Assembly: GCA_963170055.1 (NCBI GenBank)
Contig: CAUJGJ010000012.1
Coordinates: forward strand, 335,839 to 399,838
From: Halisarca cf. caerulea
Taxonomy: Eukaryota > Porifera > Demospongiae > Chondrillida > Halisarcidae
Reading direction: 5' to 3'
DNA: 64,000 nt
Part shown: in pieces, positions 40,401 through 49,999 of the stretch
Layout: every line of letters starts with the position of its first letter
How positions within the stretch are numbered: the first letter of the stretch is position 1
Program-made: the position numbers and the translations under genes
Notes under the pieces: generated by a model
What the model was told of the DNA's origin: nothing
The model's input: the letters and a program-made list of their open reading frames with translations, nothing else
Databases searched by the model: none

Positions 40401-41953
40401 CTTTGGGTGGTTCTATAGAGACCCATGTTTTCTAACCTTGGACTGAAGAGTAAGGCTTATGTGAGTTCTTTTCTTTCATATTTGTGTATCTGAAGAACAG
40501 TTTACACTAAAATACTGTTTTCTTGATTTGCAATGTACGTATGTGCTAGTGTTGTGCAATTAAATCGATTATTAGATTAATCGATCTGTGACAAGTTGTA
40601 ATAGTTGCAATCGATTGCCATGAGAAATCGACAATTACTTGAACAAATTGTAACAACAGCACAGGACATGGATAATAATGTAGAACAACTGACAGTGAGC
40701 ATGTGCAGTTAGATAGTGCTGAGATCGAGTGTTGAAAATGTCTGAAGAACCTGAGGACCTGCTAGCAACAGCTAATTTAAAGCCTCTCAAGAACAACACC
40801 AGTGACATTATCACTGCTAAGAGAACATGTCTAGACACCGAAAATGCATCCATCTTATTCAACATATCTTAATTTGATACTTCGTTTTTAGGTTTTTAGC
40901 TTCTCTTTTTAGTTTGATCACCTGCAGCTTTGGGCTGATTAATCGAAGCATCGTGATTACTTTCAATGTTGATTAGTAGTAATCGGCTGTGCTGATTTTT
41001 TCATTAATTGCACAACACTAGTATGTGCCAATGCTTGTAAGTCAATGTTATCTTTCTATTTCATCTGCCTTCCCCATAGTGGCGTCTGAATCATGGAAGT
41101 GTGGTTGTCCTAACCTCTCGTGCACACAACAAAAACCTCAGAATTCATTTAGATGGCCGAGTGGACTGTGAGGGTGGATGGGGAGAGTGGAGTAAGTCTT
41201 ACACTGTGTGTTTAGGATGGACTTGAGTGTGTGAAATGATATATCGTGAAGATTGTAAATATTTCATTTCTCTTTCCCTGTAGCCAAGTTTATTGTCGAA
41301 ACACGTGGAAATGGAGTGGTAGCACTCAGAAGCTGGAAGACACAAAAATGGTACCTTAACATCTCCAATGACAGGGTTGGATCAGGAGTGAGTGCGATGT
41401 ACACAAACTAAATGAGATCTAACCAGACCACAGGTTGTGTTAGATTTTAGTACATGTCTACACAACGCACAGCGTTATATTGTGTTTTTGTATACAGAGT
41501 ATATGGATGAGCTAAACTCTGTGTCCTGTAAACTAATACATCTATGCCATGATATGTACCCTGTTCTTCTATGGACCTGAGACATTTACAGTGAACCTGT
41601 ATAGACTGACCACCTGTCCATAGTGACCACAATTGCTCGTTCCCTGAAGTGGTCTTTATATACAGGTTTTACTGTGTGTGTAAAAGAACCGAGTTCCTTC
41701 TTCATGTCTGTAATCTTGCATACATTGTCCCATTCCTTCCACACAGACTGGAGGTGAATGGTGCAACTTCATACCAGAGGACCCAAGTGACTACCCGCAA
41801 GGAGGACAAGATTCCATTTGCTTTTCATTTGCCTGTCACAGAAGTCAGCACATCGGTGTGCTACCAAATGGAGACCTCAAGAGTGCCTCTCACACCCACA
41901 CTGGACCACACGGGCAGTTCATTGTTGTACCTTGTGACATAGTTCCTTATTAG
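30896..41953 (+). CDS. Three-trefoil (FGF/fascin-like) protein with PQY-rich linker, gene A of the cluster
   Basis: Exons: 30896-30901 (ATG GCG, inferred), 32746-32854, 33782-33885, 34637-34685, 35267-35403, 36000-36563, 36627-36668, 38364-38475, 39175-39275, 40155-40343, 40419-40460, 41080-41191, 41284-41387, 41747-41953 (TAG). These join in frame to 625 aa. Residues 3-135 are trefoil A ([41 protein letters not shown]). Residues 136-323 are a Pro/Gln/Tyr-rich linker (AYPPQQ repeats), and 324-337 a basic linker ([14 protein letters not shown]). Residues 338-471 are trefoil B, with Cys in place of several common residues. Residues 472-485 are a second linker, and 486-625 trefoil C. No signal peptide or membrane helix is visible, so it is cytosolic or secreted unconventionally. 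The fold and exon pattern resemble FGFs, but fascin-type trefoils are also possible. Function unknown. The start exon is chosen because gene C begins with an analogous two-codon exon; it is the weakest part. Confidence 0.82.
31493..31525. repeat. 33-nt G homopolymer
   Basis: An uninterrupted run of G (sense strand) in the presumed first intron of gene A. Homopolymer length may be affected by sequencing. Confidence 0.9.
32852..33573. repeat. 33-bp minisatellite starting at the exon 2 donor of gene A
   Basis: About 22 units of GTGGTGAGGACAGTGGGTAG plus ACCACTGTACTGT. The authentic donor at 32855 (TATG|GTGAGGACAG) is the first unit. Because 33 is a multiple of three, the array is open in several frames on both strands; those frames are artefacts. 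Confidence 0.93.
34449..34614. repeat. (GT)n microsatellite before exon 34637-34685
   Basis: GT tract with GC interruptions, ending 23 nt before the 49-nt exon of gene A. Confidence 0.93.
35560..35683. repeat. Short tandem CATGAACATGTAAC repeats
   Basis: Four to five imperfect units of about 22 bp in the gene A intron between 35404 and 35999. Confidence 0.65.
36000..36563 (+). other. PQY-rich linker exon of gene A
   Basis: One 564-nt exon (188 codons, phase 0 at both ends) encodes the low-complexity linker between trefoils A and B. It has several copies of a 30-nt unit giving [10 protein letters not shown], then a less regular Pro-rich part ending PPAPTM. Its last codon is ATG, directly before the donor GTAAGT. 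Long open frames on the other strand of this exon are artefacts of the repeat. Confidence 0.85.
37327..38290. mobile_element. Two tandem copies of a CAGGGTTCTATCCAG-type MITE
   Basis: Units at about 37327-37752 and 37820-38290 share most of their sequence (ATTCCAACTGTAGTGCA, GAGAAGGCCCTACT, TTTCCCTGGGGGA, ATTATCCTGAAAG). Each begins near a GGTTCTATCCAGTGG end and finishes with the inverted form. They lie head to tail in the gene A intron between 36669 and 38363, each with poly-C near its 3' end. Confidence 0.7.
39646..39832. mobile_element. TA-type MITE with CAGTGGAACCCCTC termini
   Basis: Perfect-looking inverted ends CAGTGGAACCCCTCTAATCC and GGATTAGAGGGGTTCCACTG, flanked by TA. 187 bp, in an intron of gene A. 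It appears young because the ends match over 20 bases. Confidence 0.87.
40547..41020. mobile_element. hAT-like MITE with 8-bp target duplication
   Basis: Terminal inverted repeats TAGTGTTGTGCAATTAA and TTAATTGCACAACACTA bound 474 bp. GTATGTGC is duplicated exactly on each side (40539-40546 and 41021-41028). It lies in the intron of gene A between exons 40419-40460 and 41080-41191. A 44-codon open frame inside (40738-40872, + strand, [20 protein letters not shown]...) may be a transposase remnant or captured sequence. Confidence 0.88.
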
Positions 41954-42401
41954 TATGACACATCCCTGCCGCCATTTTATGAGTTTACTATATTTAAGAG
42001 TTAGTATGTATTACTACTGTGTTGTCCCCTCATATATGATCCACCTATGCATCAGATTAGACTTGCATTGTGTTTGGTGCTGTGTACACATGTGTGCTGT
42101 AGACTGTCCGTAATACAGATCAATGCTGGCATTAGGTTATAATGCAGCGTACAATGGAGCCTCTATAATCCCACACTTTGCAGTGGTTGTTGGATTCTGG
42201 AGTTCGTTGTATACTTTATTATGATTTCTGTGTCTCAAAAGATGGTCAAGTTAGAGAGAATGTTTGATTACAAAGGTGCTGTATTACAGAGGCTTCACTG
42301 GATTAATATTATTCAAGTACGTATGTAAAGACACCTAATATGCACCAGCCTGTATAATGAGCACATGTATGTGACCCAGTTGTTTTAGATTTGACTGTGT
42401 T

Positions 42402-42402
<1 letters not shown>

Positions 42403-42472
<70 letters not shown>

Positions 42473-42516
42473 ATGCGTGTGTGCATGTGTGTGCGTGCTT
42501 GCGCGCATGTGTGTGT
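42403..42516. repeat. (GT)n microsatellite downstream of gene A
   Basis: GT tract about 450 nt after the gene A stop codon, possibly in the 3' UTR. Confidence 0.92.
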
Positions 42517-43305
42517 GGGTATAGGTGAGTGGGTGGATGGATGGATGTACGGCATACATGCATGCTTATGTGTGTTTGTTTGCTTGTATTATGGTTGTTG
42601 CAATCGAGGCACATGCAATAATGGACATGTGTGGTAATGCTTAACATGCATTATCATATTGGTAAGTAACAATATTTTCAACAACAGACAAATATGAAAT
42701 AAATGTTTCTATAGCATCCAAGGGAGTGGAGGGAGCGACTATATGTATGGTTGTATGTAATTTGGAGTGCCCCAATATTCCATGATCGTTTGCCGTTACA
42801 TGAATGTGACTTCCTCAATGACATCAAAACTTCCATCTTAATCTTCCAATATCCCTGAAATTGTTTGTGCAGAGCTACTTAGGTGACTCGTACACATGAT
42901 GACCTTAAGGGATGGTTTGTGGAAGGAGCCTCACTGTCTCAAATGCAGTGATTAGCTAATTTTGGTAGCCATTTGAGTCACTAAGTATATAAATCAATCA
43001 CTACTGCCGTGTTGCACAGTGTTGTACAGTGTGTTGTCATGGATTCCCGAATGATTGAAAGGTTACTCACTGACAGCTGTAGACTGTATGTAGTGCATGT
43101 GCAACTTCCACAGAGATCATGCTAACAGGTCATACATATGCTTGATGTGGTTCAACTTCCCTACACAGAGCTCATGCATGCTATGCACGTGCAGGTATAG
43201 AGTTAAAGAATAGTCTTGCATGTTGTATACACTGATCAGGGATATTACATATTATGATAATATTGCAACTAGTCTTGTACACGAGTCAGCACATTGCATA
43301 CAAAT

Positions 43306-43337
<32 letters not shown>

Positions 43338-45400
43338 TATACACATACATACAGTATATACCTGCATATGGTTAAGTACATATATACTCCTGGATATAGC
43401 TATATACGTACTAAGTCTACTCATGCATGCATTCTAGATCTGTACGTCCCTGTACATATGATTAATATATAACAGGTTATTTTTTTTAACTGTCCAATTA
43501 TTTTTGAAGGATTCCAATTAAAACCATAGCTAATTTGAACAGTAAACAAGGTAAGCTCAGCTTCTAGTAAGCTGGCCCTTAATTCCTATTCAAGGCTCCA
43601 ATAAATTTGTTACCACTAATTCTGTAACAACAATAATTAGCTATACCATTTCACGCACTTTAATCCCGGTAATTGTCATTCACGCATCTATGGACAAGTA
43701 TGGCTGAAATAGGTTGAATTGGGTATATCAATACTACATGCTTTGGTTCTCTGGAGATTTAATTAGGCAATATTGCAACTTTGGTTCAAATTTTGGTGAG
43801 GATTGGCATCAATACACGCATGCATTATTAATACAAATTTGGCTGAAATGTTAAACAGTTGCATGTATATGGAGTTAATCCAGACTTGGTGGCATGTGAC
43901 CATATAGATAATAACTGGATGGTTAATTTGGAAAATAACCTGTTACATATATAAATCATTAATTTTACACATCATGCACATGGCCGGACCATGGACAATT
44001 ACCCTGATATAGTATGCAAGCACCTCTGACATATACTTTTTAAGTACAGATTTTGTGTCCCTTTATAGAGGTACCTGTATACGTAATGAGCAAGTTTCAC
44101 TGTATCTAGATCAGCAGCACATATAGGAATTTATATGCATGCCTGAATTTCATGACAAAGATGGTCATACAGCGTACATGCATGCAGGCCCCTGCATAGT
44201 GTAATGACTGCAGGTGCAGAATTTGGCAACCATGTATGATCATGTATGCAAGATCAACGATCAGCTGTCAATATAATATGATGCATGCAGCCTGCATGGC
44301 ACTGGTCCTAGGCCTATTCCCTTTGTTATAATTGCATGAATGTGATTGCGTGTTATTGAGGTCACATTTAAATTTCAAAATTACAAAGATGCATGCATGA
44401 GCTAAAAACTCAACAAATTCTGAGATCAAATTGATCAAATGATTGACAGCGCTGCGCCGGCCTGCAGCTGCATGGTGTGCACATGAGAGCTTGTGGATGC
44501 TTTCACCAGCTACAAGTATAATAATATTATTATGTACTTTTGTAGATCATGCACGCATATATACAGCCATATATATGCATGCATAGCCATGCAGCTGACA
44601 ATGCATTATAAACTGTAATATATACCATATCCATGCAGCTATATATTATATTGTAGGGAAATAATATACTGTAAATGTATAGGGACTTGTTGTGAAGAGA
44701 TAAAATTTGCATTTTGCAAGTTTCAGACCGTCAGTGCTAGCTGTTGACACATTATTAGTGAACTTTCATTAGTCAACCGCAATTCGTTTTGAAAAAAATC
44801 TGGACAGATATATATGAGTTTGGCGGATTACCCAAATCAACGTGCAACCTTGTGACAGTAATAATTTTGTACAAAAATGATTACAGATAAAAGGGTTTGG
44901 CAGATAATTATAAAGTGATGGCAGATTAATGAGAATTCACTATATTAAAAAGCCAGTGCACGTGGTACAGGACAAGCAATGATCATGATACAAAGTAAGC
45001 CTCAGAGTCCGGCAGGGTTATAGCCCAAGTGGTTGGACTGCTGCACGGGTATATAAGTACCTGGTAAGACAAAAAGAAAAGAAATCCATTGACTGCATGG
45101 GCTGAGTAAGTTATTGTATGCACTGAGCATACAGTCATCAATACTCATGATCAGTGTAGAAGAGCTTGACAATGTTGTCTTATCAGCATGTTCTACCATG
45201 ATTATGACTGCTGGTAAACAGTAGCCTTACTAGCATTCGGCTTCTAATGATTCAGTTGAAACAGTTCCGTGCACCCATATAGATCGAATCTATGGTGCAT
45301 CAGGTTTCGCCAGTTGCATCAGTGTTGCACGTGGACCCATGCATATATTTTCAGCGTGAAACATCCGGGTTAACGCCCACTGCACTCGATCGGAGTATTA

Positions 45401-45406
45401 TATAAA
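45401..45406 (+). promoter_or_regulatory. TATA box candidate for trefoil gene B
   Basis: TATAAA lies about 100 bases before the ATG of the one-codon first exon at 45507. Transcription would then start near 45430, leaving a 5' UTR of about 75 nt. This is inferred from position and motif only. Confidence 0.4.
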
Positions 45407-45506
45407 CTCCACCTTCGCTGCTCATATCCGGTCACCAGATTCAGCCTTCTTGGTAAAGAAGTTCTCCGAAGTGTGTTTCTGAAGCGATCGAACTCGAACA
45501 AGTGCA

Positions 45507-48500
45507 ATGGTACGTAGTATCTGGAGCACACACTCAGTCGAATTCCACGCGTACTACTAGTTAAGTTCAGTAAACAGCTGTCCCCATCGGCAACTTGCTT
45601 GATATCGCGCAGGCTACACTTCCACCGCAGTCTCCAAGCTCCATGCATTCTCACCCTATATGATCTCCTTTCTATTCGTTTCTTCGTCAACAGGCAAGTA
45701 TTTCAGGACCGCGCAAGGGAAAATCCCATGCTACTGTGAGTTCGAGTATGTGGAGTTGTAGGCATTATACCATAGATGTCTATGATTATATCACGCGTGA
45801 AGGGTATCTATAGACTCTCTATACTAGTCAATCACTCAACTTCTTGCTGTATGCATGCCTTGTATCTCTGGTTGCTACTTGTCCAAACTATTATTAGTAT
45901 CATTTCTCAGTGTGTCAAACTGTTTGTTGTGTCAAAGGAAGGCTTAGCATGAGACCAGGCATACGTCTACTCAGATTCACCATTCAGAACTCGTATTGTT
46001 GATTATGCAGTTGTGCTGACTTTACAGACTCTGAGGAAATTGAGTATTGTGTGGTAAAAATGTTGATCAGTTATGTTATAGACTTTCTTCTGTGGCTTTC
46101 CACCTTCAGCTCAGCTTGCATCATGGATTCATTGTGCGACTCAGGTGCATGAGTACTGGACGCTACCTCCGAATCATGGATGATGGAAGCATCAATGGCG
46201 AAGGAGGAGAAGGGGAGCTGAGTGAGTCACCATAGTTAGTGTGTGTAGTCCAGGATGATACTAGTCTTGCATAGCCCAGACCACCTTTCTGCTCCTGACG
46301 TCATTGTGTAAAAAGGTGTGGAAAGGTGATCTGGGCTGTTCAAGACTAGCATTTTGCTATCAAAAGGGCAGCTCGTGTTCATGTTTGTGAATATCCCATA
46401 ATGACCTTTCAGTGAAGGTACATAAGCAGTTTATTCATTATGCAAGTGCTAATAACTTCGCAGATTATATAGGTCAATCATTTCGTGCTTGTTTGTCAGT
46501 TGGTTTTTTGGACTGTATAAGTTGCTGTTGTGCACCACAGTCTTAGATGCTAGCCCACCTGTGTATGATGTCTCTTATTGCTATCTGTTTCTTTCATCAA
46601 GTGCATGATCTGTTATTTTAATTGCATAAGTGACGTGTGTTGCTAGCTGTGGAGTGGCAAGATTGTATAGTAATCGTTTGTACCTTCAAACCCCTTACCC
46701 AGTGTTTCACTCCAACATGAAATGTGTGTGTAACATGCAGTTTGATTCCAAGTATAGTTTGGAGCTCACCTTGCTGACCACCTAGCATGGTATGAAGTAC
46801 TGCATGGTAGTTAGTAGAGAGGTTTAGCACTACGTAAAGCGTTATGTAATAAGCTTACTGCGTTTTGCACAGAAAATTAGAACATTCTTAGTAACGGTTT
46901 CAATGTATCAAAGTATCTTAGTACGTTCTTGCTCTATGTTATAAGCCTCATGGTGACGCTCTCTCCATTGCTCCTCTAACTGCTGCTCTTCAGCCTGGCG
47001 TTCCATTTCTGATAGTAAAAGAACATCTTCATGGCCTGAATCTTCCTCCAAACTGCCAAAAACTCACAAAGAATCTTTGTCGTCATTTTGTATCAACATA
47101 ACGCTACGTATTAGCATCAACATTGCTAAAATTAATAATGGTAATTTCATGCATCCTTGCAGCAAAGTTTGTAGTTGTCAGTCGCGGAGCAGGTGTGGTC
47201 AGTCTCCAGTGGGCAAGGGATCAGAGACGCTACCTTGGAATCTATGACTCCAAGCTAACCTTTGTGAGTCCCCAGTGATTGTTCATGGTGCTGTGCAGTG
47301 GAACCCACTTCTGCAAAAAGTTTCACTGTTTTCTGAGATCTGGGCAATGTATTCTTGGATTCTTATATATTCCAGTTTGGCCTTCGGCTGATGTATCTAA
47401 TACTACAAGCAAATTTTACTTCACTTTAATGTTCAAAATTACTCAGTCCTCTAAACAATTCTGATAAGACCAATATCTGTTTGTCTCAAGGGGGTTCCAC
47501 TGTGTCGTGAAGTACCCATTATGATAAGTACGTTTGCATATGTATGCAGTTTCCTGTGTGTTTATCAAAACCTCCAATCTGACAGGTTTCCAAGTAGCTA
47601 CGTAATGCGTTTATTTAATGAACTTGTCTCACTGGAGTTTTGAGTACACATGCTAGAAGTGTATGCATGCTTGCATGGGAGCACGCTTTGTATGATTATG
47701 ACTACCCGACTAAGTTTTTGTCCAACATTTCCTTCCTAGGGTGGCGGCCATTTTCCACAATGTGCTTTCCATGTAGTGGAGTCAGGGCATGCCGGAGACC
47801 ACGTTAGCTTTGAGTCATTGGCACATCCAGGACAGCACATTGGGATCCTTCCCAGTGGAGAACCCCAACCTCCAGCCGTCACTGGAAGAGGACCCCAAGG
47901 ATCGTTCTATCCTGTCTATGTTGACGAAGTAGGTCTTTGGATTGTCCCTAATTGCAGTGTAAAAATTACACAAATAATGTAATGTTCCCTGTGGTTCTGT
48001 AGAAACCCATGTTGCCTAACCTAGGACTGAAGAGCAAGGCTTATGTAAGTTACCTTTATTGATTGTGTTCAGATGTTTTCTATGAAATACGATGTTTGTG
48101 TGTGTACATGAATATGAGCTGTCATTCTCATGTAGGATAGGATGGACTGGTGTATCCCCATTCGTATGTGTGTATGTGCATGCACAGTACACACATACAG
48201 GTGTACATGAGCATGCTTCGTACGCATGTCTATGTTTGCACTAATATCATAAATGTGTACATCGATACATGGTATTTTGTGAACTAACCCAGTATGTAAT
48301 AGTTACCTTCCAGCTACATGATGTGCTATTTCCTTCTTAGTGGAATCTTGAACATGGAAATGTCGTTGTCCTGACTTCTTGCGCTTACGGGAAGAATCTC
48401 AGGATCCATCCTGATGGCCGAGTGGACTGCCAAGGAGGATGGGGGGATTTGAGTAAGTTGTAGTATTATGTTAACAGCATGACTTAACTTGATTGAACGT

Positions 48501-48986
48501 GATTGATCATTGTTATATTCGTTCTGTGTTGTAGCAAAGTTCATTATAGAAACTCGCGGGAATGGAGTCATTGCTATTCGAAGTTGGAAATCGCCTCAAT
48601 TCTACCTCAACATCACTCCAGACAACCTTGCAGCTGGAGTGAGTATCAAACCGAGTGTATCTTGAAATGCAGAGCATGTTTTTGTTGGTTCTTTGTTTTC
48701 GAAATTTGATGACATGATTTTTTGATTAGCTTTTCAGGTACTAGGGAGAATTTACATGGGTCTTTGTCCTTTTGCTTAGGCTGGTGGTGATCTTTGTGAC
48801 TTTGTACCTGAAGACCCAAGGGACTACCCTGATGGTGGAGTAGACTCTATCACCTTTGCGTTTGCCGGGAACAGGGGTATCCACATTGGTGTGAGGCCAA
48901 ATGGAGAGCTCAAACCACCCAAGGACACTGCAACTGGAACACATGGACAGTTCCGTGTGACACCTTGTGACAAGCTCATCTCTTAA
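45507..48986 (+). CDS. Two-trefoil (FGF/fascin-like) protein, gene B of the cluster
   Basis: Exons: 45507-45509 (only the ATG), 45694-45735, 46110-46221, 47163-47263, 47740-47928, 48003-48044, 48341-48452, 48535-48638, 48780-48986 (TAA). They give a continuous 303-aa frame. Residues 2-15 are a basic linker (ASISGPRKGKSHAT). Residues 16-149 are trefoil B ([52 protein letters not shown]). Residues 150-163 are a second linker ([14 protein letters not shown]), and 164-303 trefoil C (NLRIHPDGRVDCQGGWGDL, GIHIGVRPNGELKPP, GTHGQFRVTPCD). It matches the C-terminal half of gene A exon for exon, with identical exon lengths (42, 112, 101, 189, 42, 112, 104, 207). No signal peptide. Length of two trefoils (about 2 x 135) fits. 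Role unknown; FGF-like ligand, actin bundler (fascin-like) or lectin-like protein are all open. Confidence 0.9.
46261..46349. mobile_element. Foldback element with CTAGTCTTG termini
   Basis: Arms of about 29 nt (CTAGTCTTGCATAGCCCAGA on the left; CTGGGCTGTTCAAGACTAG on the right). The loop contains TGACGTCA. In an intron of gene B. Confidence 0.8.
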
Positions 48987-49999
48987 ATGATGACATTTGA
49001 CTAAGCCTGAAGTGATTTACTGTAGACAAACTAGACCCTGAAATCTGAGTCTGTAGTTTGTAGGTTTTGTAATCAATTGTAGAGATACATTCTTGGATAA
49101 ATTGTATTGTAAGGCTAACATTATTATTATAGTGTGTTTATTCAAAATTGCCAGAGAAGTGTTGTTATAATGCATTTCTGGTATCTTTGCATGCACATAA
49201 TACAGTATAACTTGGATTATCTGGGCAGCTAGGACCGAGGGGTGCCTGTAATTAACTGTGAAAGCTGGGCTACATGCTAGTCTGGCTTGCTAGACCGTCC
49301 CAATAAGTGCCGTGAAGCGGAGCTTATTGGGACGGTCTAGTGAGCCAGACTAGGCTGCATGCATGCATGGAGTATAGTAGAGACTACAATGTATGCGTAT
49401 AGAGATGCATGCAATTCAGTTGCATGCATCAGCACTAGTCTTTTGTATCACAGAACACCCTACTACTGCATACACTGTTCAAGAGGTGCACGCATGCGGA
49501 GTTTCCAAATTTAATTATTTCTTGCACATGATTGACCATAATGCAATAATAATAGTATTAGTCAAGCATACACTGCAAACATATGGTGTATGTGCGTTTG
49601 TACTGTACATGTCAACGACTCATGCATATATGGGTTATAGTCTATCGAAGACAAGCTGAGTTTTGGTAATAATTGAATCAGTGACAAAAGAACATTGCCT
49701 ACACAACTCTCAGTTCCCTTTAAATCATGGATATTCCATGCTGCGGGCGCCTGCACAGCTTGGTTGGGTAGAATATGACTCAGATCGAGACACAAGTTCT
49801 GTGTAACATATAAGGAGCTCGAGTATACTGATTTTCGACTCCTAATCGATCACGTGGGTACACGTGCTCTACACCCCTTGCCCCTTAGGTTCCGGTTGTT
49901 GGGAACCGAGTTCTTCTCCGCGCTTCATCCCCCCCAAGCTGACGTCTGAGACTCAAGACTAGCTGCGAACATCCCATTTCTCTTCTAACGCAATCTGAA
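48987..49999. other. Intergenic region between trefoil genes B and C
   Basis: No gene supported. It contains the 3' UTR of gene B, a foldback element at 49278-49354, and the presumed promoter and leader of gene C. The last 140 bases before 50000 are GC-richer and pyrimidine-rich. I see no TATA box there. Confidence 0.5.
49278..49354. mobile_element. Foldback element with TAGTCTGGC termini
   Basis: Arms TAGTCTGGCTTGCTAGACCG and CGGTCTAGTGAGCCAGACTA pair, continuing into TCCCAATAAG/CTTATTGGGA around a short loop. The terminal bases match the elements at 46261 and 63647. Confidence 0.82.

Larger units (their letters stand above)
41954..45506. other. Intergenic region between trefoil genes A and B
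   Basis: No gene supported. It holds the 3' UTR of gene A, a TIR-bounded fragment at about 42152-42300, a (GT)n at 42403-42516, a possible AATAAA at 42698-42703, a TA-rich tract near 43305-43345, and otherwise unique AT-rich sequence. A stretch at 45015-45045 resembles a tRNA A box, but no matching B box is seen. Confidence 0.5.

Noticed and set aside
45370..45690. 106-codon minus-strand frame opposite the gene B start
   Set aside because: It overlaps the TATA box, leader and first splice sites of gene B on the other strand, and shows no recognisable domain.
46261..46349. microRNA precursor
   Set aside because: The hairpin is long, nearly perfect and shares ends with other foldback elements, so a transposable element explains it better.
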